Of a DNA stretch of 64,000 nt, positions 41,578 through 50,117 are shown one piece after another (within the stretch, counting starts at the first letter, position 1; the number at the start of each line of letters is the position of its first letter). This DNA is from an uncultured Muribaculaceae bacterium (GTDB lineage: Bacteria; Bacteroidota; Bacteroidia; Bacteroidales; Muribaculaceae). A model generated the notes under the pieces. That model was not told where the DNA came from and made no database searches. It saw nothing but the letters and a program-made list of their open reading frames with translations. The position numbers and the translations under genes are program-made. The stretch spans positions 22,264 to 86,263 of the forward strand of contig CAJTUF010000012.1 of assembly GCA_910579675.1 (NCBI GenBank), written 5' to 3'.

Positions 41578-42627
41578 ATGAAACTTTCCCAATTCAAGTT
41601 TAAGCTCCCCGAAGAGCTGATAGCAAAATACCCGGTAGAACAGCGCGACGAAGCCCGCCTTCTGGTGGTCGACCGCCGCACCGGCGAAATCACACCCCGC
41701 ATCTTCCGCGAGGTGCTCGACTACTTCGACGATGGCGACATGATGGTGTTCAACGACACTCAGGTGTTTCCCGCACGCCTCTACGGCAACAAGGAGCGCA
41801 CCGGCGCCCGCATCGAGGTGTTTCTGCTCCGCGAGCTCAATGCCGAAAACAAGCTCTGGGATGTGCTGGTGGAGCCCGCCCGCAAGATCCGCATAGGCAA
41901 TAAGCTCTACTTTGGCGACGACGACTCGATGGTGGCCGAGGTGATCGACAACACCACCTCGCGTGGCCGCACCCTGAGATTTCTCTACGACGGGCCACAC
42001 GACGAATTCAAGGCCGCCCTCTATGCCCTCGGTCAAACCCCCATACCCCTCTACATGGGCCGCGAGGCCGAACCTGAGGATGCCGAACGCTACCAGACCA
42101 TCTACGCCCGCCGCGAAGGCGCGGTAGTGGCACCCGCCGCCGGGCTCCACTTCTCGCGAGAGCTCATGACCCGGCTCCGCATCAAAGGGGTCGAAGAGGC
42201 CTTCATCACCGTCCACTCCGGCCTCGGCAACTTCCGCGAGATCGACGTGGAAGATCTCACCAAACACCGCATGGACTCCGAGCAGATGGAGGTGACCGAC
42301 GAACTCACCGACCGCATCAACGCCACCAAGGACGCAGGCCACCGCGTATGTGCCGTCGGCACTTCGGTGCTCCGCGCCCTCGCCACCGTCGAGAGCATGA
42401 ACGGCCACATCAAGAGCTACTCCGGCTGGACCAACAAGTTTATCTTCCCCCCCTACGACTTCCAGACCCCCGACGCCCTCATCACCAACCTCCACCTCCC
42501 CTACTCAACCATGCTCATGATGGTTGCAGCATTCGGCGGCTACGATCTGGTGATGAAAGCCTACGACACCGCCGTGAAAGAAAAATTCCGCTTCGGTGCC
42601 TACGGCGACGCCATGCTCATCCTCTGA
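41578..42627 (+). CDS. queA: S-adenosylmethionine:tRNA ribosyltransferase-isomerase QueA
   Basis: This 349-residue cytoplasmic enzyme transfers and isomerises the ribose of SAM onto 7-aminomethyl-deazaguanine in tRNA during queuosine synthesis. The family start KLSQFKFKLPEELIAKYPVEQRDEARLLVV, the DMMVFNDTQVFPARLYG block, APAAGLHFSRELM, TVHSGLGNFREI and TNLHLPYSTMLMMVAAFGG are all present. It is 72 bases after truB and 9 bases before the YigZ-like gene. Confidence 0.96.
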   Translation: MKLSQFKFKLPEELIAKYPVEQRDEARLLVVDRRTGEITPRIFREVLDYFDDGDMMVFNDTQVFPARLYGNKERTGARIEVFLLRELNAENKLWDVLVEPARKIRIGNKLYFGDDDSMVAEVIDNTTSRGRTLRFLYDGPHDEFKAALYALGQTPIPLYMGREAEPEDAERYQTIYARREGAVVAPAAGLHFSRELMTRLRIKGVEEAFITVHSGLGNFREIDVEDLTKHRMDSEQMEVTDELTDRINATKDAGHRVCAVGTSVLRALATVESMNGHIKSYSGWTNKFIFPPYDFQTPDALITNLHLPYSTMLMMVAAFGGYDLVMKAYDTAVKEKFRFGAYGDAMLIL

Positions 42628-42636
42628 TCCTGCCTG

Positions 42637-43266
42637 ATGGCACGACACGACTACTCATCTTCGGCCTACACCACCATAGCCGCCCCATCACGGGGCCGGC
42701 TGACGGTGAAACTGAGCCGCTTCATTGCCTTCGCCTTCCCGGTCGGTTCGCCCGAGGAGGCGAGGCAGCTTATTGCCGGCGTGGCCGAGGAGTATCACGA
42801 CGCCCGACACTGCTGCTGGGCCTATCTGATAGGTGCCGCAGCCGACATATCGGCCTCAAGCGACAATGGCGAGCCTTCGGGCACCGCAGGTCGGCCCATC
42901 CTCGGCCAGATACGCTCCGAAGGGCTCACCAATGTGGCCGTAGCAGTGGTGAGATACTTCGGCGGCATCAAGCTCGGCCCATCCGGCCTCATTGCCGCCT
43001 ACCGCGAAGCCACCGCCCTGGCCCTCGCCGAGGCTGAGCGGGTGGAGAGGTGTGAGGAGACCACAGTGAGCCTCACATTCCCCTATCAGGCCATGAACGA
43101 TGTGATGAAGATCGTCAAAGCCGACCCCGACGCAAGGGTTGCCGCGCAGGATTTCGACAACACCTGCCGCCTCGACCTCTCCATACGCGCCGACCGCGCC
43201 CAAGCTCTTGCCGACCGCCTCGCAGCTGTCGACGGCACCTCCCTCATCCCCACCGAAGGAGCCTAA
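42637..43266 (+). CDS. YigZ/IMPACT-family protein
   Basis: This is a 209-residue protein with an N-terminal UPF0029 domain, including GEPSGTAGRPIL, VAVVRYFGGIKLG and the PSGLIAAYREA motif, and a C-terminal DUF1949-like domain. In eukaryotes the IMPACT relatives regulate Gcn2; in bacteria the role is unclear and may involve translation. The order truB, queA, yigZ is tight, suggesting one transcript. Confidence 0.9.
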   Translation: MARHDYSSSAYTTIAAPSRGRLTVKLSRFIAFAFPVGSPEEARQLIAGVAEEYHDARHCCWAYLIGAAADISASSDNGEPSGTAGRPILGQIRSEGLTNVAVAVVRYFGGIKLGPSGLIAAYREATALALAEAERVERCEETTVSLTFPYQAMNDVMKIVKADPDARVAAQDFDNTCRLDLSIRADRAQALADRLAAVDGTSLIPTEGA

Positions 43267-43300
43267 ATGTTAAAATTTCGATAATTTTTACAGAATTATG

Positions 43301-43331
43301 TTGTACAGCATAATTTTTTATCGTACTTTTG
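43301..43331 (+). promoter_or_regulatory. Promoter of the 68-residue lipoprotein gene
   Basis: TTG (43301-43303), exactly 20 bases, then TACTTTTG (43324-43331). The gene start follows after 77 bases. Confidence 0.8.
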
Positions 43332-43408
43332 CCCCGCAATTTAGGAATCAACCCCTGATTGTACCCTAAACGAAAATTTTAAAACAATCCAAATATTCCA
43401 AAAAAGTC

Positions 43409-43615
43409 ATGAAAAAGTCGTTCGTAGCCGCTGCTGCCATCGTTGCTGCAGTTGCTTTCACCGCTTGCAACAACAAGGCTGCTGAAGCCACCGAAGAAAC
43501 CGTTGACACCGTAGCAGTTGAGGCTGTTGGCGCTGTTGAGGAAGTAGTTGACACCATTGCCGGTGACACCACTGTAATCGTAGAGGAAGTAGTTGAAGCT
43601 GCTCCCGCCGAATAA
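43409..43615 (+). CDS. Very small acidic lipoprotein
   Basis: This 68-residue protein has a lysine-led signal peptide and a lipobox-type AFTAC at residues 16-20. The mature part, about 49 residues, is made almost entirely of alanine, valine, glutamate, aspartate and threonine, with repeated VEEVVD-like units. No cysteine, aromatic or proline-rich core is seen, so it is probably a disordered or coiled surface peptide. It has a near-perfect promoter and its own terminator, which suggests strong independent expression. Function unknown. Confidence 0.8.
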   Translation: MKKSFVAAAAIVAAVAFTACNNKAAEATEETVDTVAVEAVGAVEEVVDTIAGDTTVIVEEVVEAAPAE

Positions 43616-43683
43616 TAGCTTATAACTATTTGAATATAGCCGCCGCGCCCCTGTCAAGGTAGCGCTGGGCTCAAATAAGTCGC

Positions 43684-43727
43684 GACACCGCAGTCACCCT
43701 TCCGGGTAGCTGCGGTGTCTTTTTTTG
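43684..43727 (+). terminator. Terminator after the 68-residue lipoprotein gene
   Basis: GACACCGCAG pairs with CTGCGGTGTC, followed by a run of eight T. This is a strong intrinsic terminator. Confidence 0.9.
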
Positions 43728-43760
43728 CTCTCCGGCCGCAAGTTTTAATACTCTCACATA

Positions 43761-43791
43761 TTGGAGCATAACGAAGTTTTTGTTAATTTTG
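43761..43791 (+). promoter_or_regulatory. Promoter of the GH97 gene
   Basis: TTG (43761-43763), exactly 20 bases, then TAATTTTG (43784-43791). The ATG follows after 79 bases. Confidence 0.8.
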
Positions 43792-43870
43792 CCACCGGAG
43801 ATAGCGCCGGAGCCTTGATCGCCCCACGCCCCAATACTTACAAGATTATATCATTCATTACTTGGTTTTT

Positions 43871-45997
43871 ATGAAAAGTTTTCTAGCTGCCTTGGCCGCA
43901 ATCGCTTTGCTGGCCACTCAGGGATGTGCCCCAACGGGGAGCGACTGCTCTGTCGCTTCGCCCGACGGACGGATCCATCTCACCTTTGCCCTCAACTCCG
44001 AGGGGTGTCCATCTTATGCTGTGACTTTCGACGGCGACACCGTTGTGCGCCCATCCCTGATGGGATTTGAGGTGGCCGACCCTGCCGACCCCGACTTCCA
44101 CTCCGGCTTCAGCTTCGCAGCCCGCCCCGCTATGGAGAGCGTCGACTCGGTTTGGGTACCCGTGTGGGGCGAAAACGACACCATCGTCAACCGCTACACC
44201 GCTCTCAACGTCCGGCTCACCAAAAAGAGCTCTTCCGGCGCCGACCGCCTGCTCAACATCGCCTTCCGCGTCTACGACGATGGCATAGCCTTCCGCTACA
44301 TCTTCCCCGCCCAAGGCTCCGACTCGCTCGTGATCACCGACGAGTACTCGCAGTTTGCAATGCCCTCCGACCTCACCGCCTGGTGGATTCCCGGCGACTA
44401 CGACACCCAGGAATATGAATACAACCGCTCTCGCCTGAGCGAGATCCGATCCATCAACGAAGGCACCGACAAGCTCGGCAATGTGAGCCAGACCGGATTC
44501 TCCCCCACAGGCGTGCAGACTTCACTCATGCTCAAGGGAAGCGACTCGCTCTACATGAACATCCACGAGGCCGCTCTGGTCGACTTCCCCGCAATGCACC
44601 TCGATCTCGACCCATCCACACTCACATTCCGCTCTTGGCTCACCCCTCTCCCCGACGGCACCAAGGCTGTTGTCGGCCTCCCGTTCCGCACCCCCTGGCG
44701 CGTGGTCATGATAGGCGATGAAGCAACCGATATCCTCGCCTCCGACATCATCTACAACCTCAACGATCCCACCCCCTACGACGACACCTCGTGGATCACG
44801 CCTGTCAAATATATGGGTGTGTGGTGGGAGATGATCACCGGCAAGAGCGCCTGGAGCTACACCGACGCCGAAAACTTCGACCTCGCCACCTTCGACTACT
44901 CTAAGGCCCGGCCCCACGGACGCCACGCCGCCAACACTGCCAATGTGAAGCGCTACATCGACTTCGCCGCCGCAAATGGTTTTGACCAGCTACTCGTCGA
45001 GGGCTGGAACACCGGTTGGGAAGACTGGTTTGGAAAGGAAAAGGAATTCGTATTTGACTTCGTAACCCCCTACCCCGACTTCGACCTCAAGGAGCTCAAC
45101 GACTATGCCCACTCCAAAGGTATCCGCCTCATGATGCACCACGAGACCTCCGGATCGATCCCCAACTACGAGCAGTGGATGGACTCGGCCTACTCCCTAA
45201 TGGACACCTACGGCTACAATGCCGTCAAGAGCGGATATGTAGGCAATATCCTCCCCAAGGGCGAAAACCACTATAACCAGAACTCCGTGCGCCACTATCT
45301 CAACGCCATACGCCGCGCCGCCGACCACAAGATCATGGTCAACGCCCATGAGGCGGTGCGCCCCACAGGCCTTGCCCGCACCTACCCCAACCTCGTAGGC
45401 AACGAGAGCGCTCTCGGCACCGAATATCAGAACATGTCGACCGCCCATGAGACAATCCTCCCATTCACCCGCCTCAAAGGCGGACCCATGGACTTCACCC
45501 CCGGCATTTTCCGCACCGACCTCGGATCGTTTGCCCCAGGCAACAAGGAGCACAAGCGCGCCACCACCGCCAATCAGCTCGGTGTATACCTCACCATGTA
45601 CTCTCCCCTCCAGATGGCCGCCGACCTCCCCGAACACTACATGGAAAAGCCCGACGCCTTCCAATTCATAAAGGATGTGCCCGTCGACTGGAGCGAGAGC
45701 CGCTACCTCGCCGCCGAGCCCGGCGAATATATCATCGTGGCACGCCGCGACAAGAAGAGCCCCGACTGGTATGTGGGCGGAGTGGCCAACGAGCCCCTCG
45801 ACTATCAACTCAGCCTCTCATTCCTCCCCGCAGGCGCATCGTATGAAGCAACCATCTATGCCGACGCTCCCGAGGCCGATGCCCTCACCAACCCCGAAGC
45901 CTATGTGATCACCACCTCCACAGTCGACTCCTCGACCGTGATCCCCGTCCACATGGCCCGAGGTGGCGGATTTGCCATCAGCCTCAAGAAGCAGTAA
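43871..45997 (+). CDS. GH97-family glycoside hydrolase (SusB-like)
   Basis: This 708-residue lipoprotein (lipobox TQGCAP) belongs to GH97, calcium-dependent alpha-glucosidases or alpha-galactosidases. The N-terminal beta-super-sandwich (SPDGRIHLTF and so on) precedes the TIM barrel. HHETSGS and VNAHEAVRPTG carry glutamates that mark the inverting, SusB-like branch, and LVGNESALGTEYQ follows. The retaining branch would use an aspartate instead. Start at the ATG 43871; an earlier TTG would lengthen it by three residues. It has its own promoter and hairpin terminator. An inverting alpha-glucosidase is most likely. Confidence 0.93.
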   Translation: MKSFLAALAAIALLATQGCAPTGSDCSVASPDGRIHLTFALNSEGCPSYAVTFDGDTVVRPSLMGFEVADPADPDFHSGFSFAARPAMESVDSVWVPVWGENDTIVNRYTALNVRLTKKSSSGADRLLNIAFRVYDDGIAFRYIFPAQGSDSLVITDEYSQFAMPSDLTAWWIPGDYDTQEYEYNRSRLSEIRSINEGTDKLGNVSQTGFSPTGVQTSLMLKGSDSLYMNIHEAALVDFPAMHLDLDPSTLTFRSWLTPLPDGTKAVVGLPFRTPWRVVMIGDEATDILASDIIYNLNDPTPYDDTSWITPVKYMGVWWEMITGKSAWSYTDAENFDLATFDYSKARPHGRHAANTANVKRYIDFAAANGFDQLLVEGWNTGWEDWFGKEKEFVFDFVTPYPDFDLKELNDYAHSKGIRLMMHHETSGSIPNYEQWMDSAYSLMDTYGYNAVKSGYVGNILPKGENHYNQNSVRHYLNAIRRAADHKIMVNAHEAVRPTGLARTYPNLVGNESALGTEYQNMSTAHETILPFTRLKGGPMDFTPGIFRTDLGSFAPGNKEHKRATTANQLGVYLTMYSPLQMAADLPEHYMEKPDAFQFIKDVPVDWSESRYLAAEPGEYIIVARRDKKSPDWYVGGVANEPLDYQLSLSFLPAGASYEATIYADAPEADALTNPEAYVITTSTVDSSTVIPVHMARGGGFAISLKKQ

Positions 45998-46013
45998 TCA
46001 CTTGCCCCCTCCC

Positions 46014-46052
46014 ACGATCCCGGAGAACGCCCATGGTGTTCCCCGGGATCGT
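46014..46052 (+). terminator. Terminator after the GH97 gene
   Basis: ACGATCCCGG (46014-46023) pairs with CCGGGATCGT (46043-46052), with GAAC/GTTC-like pairing inside. There is no clean T-tail. Confidence 0.6.
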
Positions 46053-46080
46053 CTTCATAGCGCCTTTAACTCTTTTTGGC

Positions 46081-46111
46081 TTGCAAAATCAGAGTGTTTT
46101 AATTAGTTTTG
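46081..46111 (+). promoter_or_regulatory. Promoter of the NagB-like/PIG-L fusion gene
   Basis: TTG (46081-46083), exactly 20 bases, then TAGTTTTG (46104-46111). It supports the start at 46172, since a longer reading frame would begin within the box. Confidence 0.8.
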
Positions 46112-46171
46112 CAAAAGAAAATAACCATAGCGCGAAGGCCCGTCCTCCCCGCTCTTATACACAGTTTCCCC

Positions 46172-48151
46172 ATGAAAACTAATCTTAGCTCGCAGATCAA
46201 ACTCGAGCATATTCCCCGCCGTTACTACGACCCTCAGAGCGAGATAGAGCTTGCGGCTCTCACTCGTGAGGAAAATGTCTATACCCGCATATTCGAATCG
46301 CCCGCCGACGGGTCAGACTACCTCGCCGACGAGATGGTTCGCATCATCAACCGCGCCATCGACAAGAAAGGCCGCGCAGTCATTGCCCTCGGTGCCGGTT
46401 CATGCACCCACTCCACCTACTCCCGCCTCATCACCCTCGCCGGCGAGGGCAAGGTCGACTTCTCTAAGGTCATCGTTTATAACCTTTGCGAATTCTTCCC
46501 CCTCGAGCCCGACGGCCCCTCGACCCTCAAGCGCCTCCGCGACGTCCTCCTCGACCACGTGGCCATCCTCCCCGAAAACATCCGCTCGATCGACCCTGCA
46601 GTAACCAAAGAAAACATGTATGAATACTGCAAGGCCTACGAACAGAGCATAGCCGACGAAGGAGGCCTCGACCTCACTGTGCTCGAAGTAGGCCCGCAGG
46701 GTTGCCTCGCTTTCAACGAGCCCGGATCGTCAGCCGCCACCCTCTCCCGCCTGGTGCTCCTCGGCAACGAGCTCCGCCAATACATCGGCAACGAATACAA
46801 GAGCGAGTGGGCCCCCACCACCGCCATCACCCTCGGTGTGGCAAACATTCTCTCGTCCGAGCGAATACTCGCAATGGCTTGGGGCGAAAACCGCTCTGCC
46901 GTTGTGCGGCGCACCGTCGAGGAAGAGCCCTCGGCCGAGACTCCGGCTTCATTCCTCCAGAATCATCCCCACACCAAGCTTGTGGTCGACCTCGCTGCTG
47001 CCGACGCCCTCACACGCATATCAATGCCCTGGAAGGTCACATCATGCGAATGGACCGACAAGCTCACCCGCCGAGCCATCGTATGGCTCTGCCACCAGAC
47101 CGGAAAGCCCATCCTCAAGCTCACCGACAAAGACTACACCGACTGGGGCCTCGGAGAGCTACTCGCCCTCTACGGATCAGGCTACAACGTCAACATCAAG
47201 ATATTCAACGACCTCCAGCACACCATCACCGGATGGCCCGGAGGCAAGCCCAACGCCGACGACACATACCGCCCCGAGCGCGCCAACCCCTACCCCAAGC
47301 GCGTCATCGTATTCTCTCCCCACCCCGACGACGACGTGATCTCAATGGGCGGAACACTCAAGCGCCTCGTTGACCAGAAACACGACGTACACGTGGCCTA
47401 CGAAACCTCAGGCAACATAGCCGTAGGCGACGAAGACATGATGCGCTACGTGATGCTCATGGACGGCATAGCCGACAAATTCGGCATCAACACCCCCGAC
47501 TGGAAAACCAAGAGCGCCGAAATCCGATCATTCGTGGCCAAGAAAGCCGCCGGCGACATGGACACCCCCGACATCCGCTACTTCAAGACCATGATCCGCC
47601 AGGCCGAAGCAACCGGAGCCTGCAACTACGTAGGAGTCAAGCCCGACCACATCCACTTCCTCCGGCTCCCATTCTACGAGACCGGAACCATCAAGAAAGG
47701 CGACCTCTCCGAAGCCGACATAGCAATCGTCCGCGACCTCATCCTCTCCGTCAAGCCCCACCAGATATTCGTGGCAGGCGACCTCGCCGACCCCCACGGC
47801 ACCCACCGCGTGTGCACCGATGCCGTACTCGCCGTAATCGACGAGCAGAAAGACGAAGAGTGGATGAAAGACTGCCGCATATGGATGTATCGCGGAGCAT
47901 GGGCCGAATGGGAAATCGACCACATCGAAATGGCTGTCCCCATCTCCCCCGAAGAGCTCCGCTTCAAGCGCAACTCCATCCTCAAACACCAGAGCCAGAT
48001 GGAAAACGCACCATTCCTCGGCAACGACGACCGCCTCTTCTGGCAGCGAGCCGAAGAGCGCAACCGAGGCACCGCCCAGCTCTACGAAGGACTCGGCCTC
48101 GCCTCCTACGAAGCCATCGAAGCCTTCGTCGAATACCACCCCATCCGCTGA
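46172..48151 (+). CDS. NagB-like domain fused to a PIG-L (LmbE) deacetylase
   Basis: This 659-residue cytoplasmic protein has two parts. Residues about 30-330 have the glucosamine-6-phosphate deaminase (NagB) fold, but three catalytic positions are changed. The base aspartate of NxDEY is C106 (NLCEF). The DGH motif is Q176-G-C178, and only the glutamate of FNEPGS (E183) is kept. Residues about 380-640 form a PIG-L/LmbE N-acetylglucosamine-type deacetylase with the zinc motif SPHPDDD and a later GTHR histidine. So it probably deacetylates an amino sugar, with the NagB part acting as a binding or altered catalytic domain. The same fusion is, as I recall, common in Bacteroides. Confidence 0.85.
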   Translation: MKTNLSSQIKLEHIPRRYYDPQSEIELAALTREENVYTRIFESPADGSDYLADEMVRIINRAIDKKGRAVIALGAGSCTHSTYSRLITLAGEGKVDFSKVIVYNLCEFFPLEPDGPSTLKRLRDVLLDHVAILPENIRSIDPAVTKENMYEYCKAYEQSIADEGGLDLTVLEVGPQGCLAFNEPGSSAATLSRLVLLGNELRQYIGNEYKSEWAPTTAITLGVANILSSERILAMAWGENRSAVVRRTVEEEPSAETPASFLQNHPHTKLVVDLAAADALTRISMPWKVTSCEWTDKLTRRAIVWLCHQTGKPILKLTDKDYTDWGLGELLALYGSGYNVNIKIFNDLQHTITGWPGGKPNADDTYRPERANPYPKRVIVFSPHPDDDVISMGGTLKRLVDQKHDVHVAYETSGNIAVGDEDMMRYVMLMDGIADKFGINTPDWKTKSAEIRSFVAKKAAGDMDTPDIRYFKTMIRQAEATGACNYVGVKPDHIHFLRLPFYETGTIKKGDLSEADIAIVRDLILSVKPHQIFVAGDLADPHGTHRVCTDAVLAVIDEQKDEEWMKDCRIWMYRGAWAEWEIDHIEMAVPISPEELRFKRNSILKHQSQMENAPFLGNDDRLFWQRAEERNRGTAQLYEGLGLASYEAIEAFVEYHPIR

Positions 48152-48168
48152 TCCCACCTATCCGCATA

Positions 48169-48210
48169 GATCGCCCCGGAGCCATCATCGCTCCGGGGCG
48201 ATCATTTTTC
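48169..48210 (+). terminator. Terminator after the NagB-like/PIG-L gene
   Basis: GATCGCCCCGGAGC pairs perfectly with GCTCCGGGGCGATC, followed by ATTTTT. Confidence 0.9.
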
Positions 48211-48232
48211 TCCCATCCAGCCGTCAATAAAT

Positions 48233-48263
48233 TTGGTTTGTGACAAATAATTAAGTAGCTTTA
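48233..48263 (+). promoter_or_regulatory. Promoter of the 48307 propeller gene
   Basis: TTG (48233-48235), 20 bases, then TAGCTTTA (48256-48263), one base off the -7 consensus. Confidence 0.6.
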
Positions 48264-48306
48264 CAGTCGCATGAGGCCCACATCTCCTCATCAGCCAATC
48301 ACTACC

Positions 48307-49506
48307 ATGACACGAACCGCCCGTCTGATCCTTTCCCTCACACCCGTCATGTCACTCCTCCTTGCTTCTTGCGCCGACAAGAGCGCCGACTCAACCGATT
48401 TGCCACACATCGACTGGAGCGCCTCAATCGACCGTCACACAATCGACATCAACGACTACGCCGACATCGAATACATCCCCTTGGAGACAACCGACGAGAG
48501 CGTCTTTTCATTCGGACTCAGCTTCGGCATCAACGACAGCCTGATTGTGGCTTCCGACATCATGGCCCACCGCTTCCTCTTCTTCGACCGTCAGGGCCAC
48601 TTCATCCGATCAGTCGACCGCTTCGGCAATGGGCCCGGCGAATACCCCTTCATGTCATATGCGCTCATCGACATCAACCAAAACGAAATTTATGCCATCA
48701 ATGGCCGTAAAAACATATTCACCTACGATCTCGACGGCAACCTGAAAAGAAGTGCAGTCCCGGCCGACAAACTATGGCTCACATCATCAACCGACAACTA
48801 CGACGACGACCACTTCATCACCTGGGACAGCGACGGAGTCCAGATAGAGCCACTCGCCGACAATGAAAAGCCCTACCGCTATCATCTCATCAACAAGAAG
48901 ACAGGCGAGAAAACCAACCTGCCCCTTGCCGTGTCCCATCCCTTAGGCGGCTCCCAGACCTTCCACCTCGGAGGCAACCAGGCGCAAGCCGTGACATTGG
49001 GGCTGGAGCCGATGGTGCGCAGCCACAACGGATTCATCATCAGCGACCTTGCCACAGACACCCTCTACGAATATGCAGCCGGTGCCCTTACCCCCATAGC
49101 AGTGTTCGACAATATCGACCGCCAACGTGCCATACCCGACCGCGTGTCAGTCAAATTCGCCTCCGGCCGCTACATAGCCCTCGAATACACCCGCATCCTT
49201 AGCGTCACCGCCAACCACATAGAAGTCGACGAAGAAGTGTCGGGCTACTACCTCTTTGACCGTCAGACAGGACAGATCCACAAATTTGACATGCGCCATC
49301 CCTACCTCGCCGAAGGCACCCCCGACGGATCGCTCACCTATCGCCCCACAACAGGCCCCGAAAACACTTTCTGCTACACCATCCCCTCAGAACGACTGTT
49401 TGATTACCACGAAGAAGGCCGTCTGCGCCCCGAAGTCGAATCAATAGTCAACCGGCTCGACGACGAAGCCAACCCCATCCTCGCCATCGTCAGATTCAAA
49501 GAGTAA
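48307..49506 (+). CDS. 6-bladed beta-propeller lipoprotein (BF3164-like)
   Basis: This is a 399-residue protein with a signal peptide and lipobox LLASC, then a 6-bladed propeller. The repeated cue is a strand of the type FFDRQGHFIRSV followed by GNGPGEYPF, near the first blades, and a later YLFDRQTGQIHKF. Such lipoproteins are abundant in Bacteroides and Muribaculaceae and have no established function. A related gene is at 62834-63910 and a remnant at 2181-2447. The GC-rich repeat region follows its stop. Confidence 0.88.
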   Translation: MTRTARLILSLTPVMSLLLASCADKSADSTDLPHIDWSASIDRHTIDINDYADIEYIPLETTDESVFSFGLSFGINDSLIVASDIMAHRFLFFDRQGHFIRSVDRFGNGPGEYPFMSYALIDINQNEIYAINGRKNIFTYDLDGNLKRSAVPADKLWLTSSTDNYDDDHFITWDSDGVQIEPLADNEKPYRYHLINKKTGEKTNLPLAVSHPLGGSQTFHLGGNQAQAVTLGLEPMVRSHNGFIISDLATDTLYEYAAGALTPIAVFDNIDRQRAIPDRVSVKFASGRYIALEYTRILSVTANHIEVDEEVSGYYLFDRQTGQIHKFDMRHPYLAEGTPDGSLTYRPTTGPENTFCYTIPSERLFDYHEEGRLRPEVESIVNRLDDEANPILAIVRFKE

Positions 49507-49550
49507 CCACCTCCATCACCCTCCCATGCGCCCTTCCGCGACGCCAACCC

Positions 49551-49673
49551 GGCGCGTAGCGCCCAAAGCCGCGTGGCGGCGCACCTGAAGGGTAGCCACG
49601 GGCAAGAGCGCGCGTAGCCGCCGCAGCCCGTGGATAAAAGCGCGAAAAAGAAATTGCTCAGCGTCAGCCGAGC
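49551..49673 (+). repeat. Structured intergenic repeat, copy B1
   Basis: Stem 1 is GGCGC/GCGCC (49551-49563). Stem 2 is GCCGC/GCGGC (49568-49580). Stem 3 is CCACGGGC (49596-49603) with GCCCGTGG (49626-49633) around a 22-base loop (49604-49625) whose core is GCGCGCGTAGCCGCCGCA. The tail GCTCAGCGTCAGCCGAGC is at 49656-49673. It faces copy B2 with the tails inward. Confidence 0.85.
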
Positions 49674-49706
49674 CCCCCACCGCGACGCCCTCGCGCCGCC
49701 CAAGGG

Positions 49707-49832
49707 GCTCGGCTGACGCTGAGCGACGCCGCGGGGCTCCGCGCTGACCCGCGGCTGCGGCGGCTACGCGCGCTCTTGCCGCGGGCTACCCCCAAGGTCC
49801 GCCCCCAAGGGGGCTTCGGGCGCTAACGCGCC
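49707..49832 (-). repeat. Structured intergenic repeat, copy B2
   Basis: Read on the minus strand: stem 1 GGCGC/GCGCC (49819-49832), stem 2 GCCCCC/GGGGGC (49801-49814), stem 3 CCCGCGGC/GCCGCGGG around the same 22-base loop (49756-49777), and the tail GCTCAGCGTCAGCCGAGC (49724-49707). The two tails form a perfect inverted repeat with B1. Confidence 0.85.
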
Positions 49833-50041
49833 ATCTCCCCTCGCCCAACCCCACGCCCCATCTACCCGCAAAATCGCCCACCATCGCGCCCCATCACGCC
49901 TCGCTCAAACCCCGCGACGCACCTACGCGCAAGAGCGCACTCTCCCGCGACGCCCGCCGCGCTCATCCAGCGACGCTATCGCGGCTTCGGGCGCCCAATC
50001 CGGGGGGTGGTGAGCGTTTTTGCAGTTTTAGCCGGTTTTTC

Positions 50042-50072
50042 TTGGCGGTTTGGCGCGGATTGTCTATTTTTG
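50042..50072 (+). promoter_or_regulatory. Promoter of the rel operon
   Basis: TTG (50042-50044), 20 bases, then TATTTTTG (50065-50072). The ATG follows after 45 bases. Confidence 0.7.
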
Positions 50073-50117
50073 TAAACTACACTCTTTATATCCATCCTCT
50101 AACCCGCCACGCCAGCC

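Larger units (their letters stand above)
49507..50117. other. Intergenic region with structured repeats before rel
   Basis: This 611-base gap is filled by copies B1 and B2 of the structured repeat (49551-49832) and a further GC-rich tract (49840-49990) without a clear hairpin. The promoter for rel follows at 50042-50072. No gene is seen. Confidence 0.8.

Noticed and set aside
38222..49832. Possible CRISPR array
   Set aside because: The repeats occur as inverted pairs, not as short direct repeats with unique spacers, and no cas gene is present.
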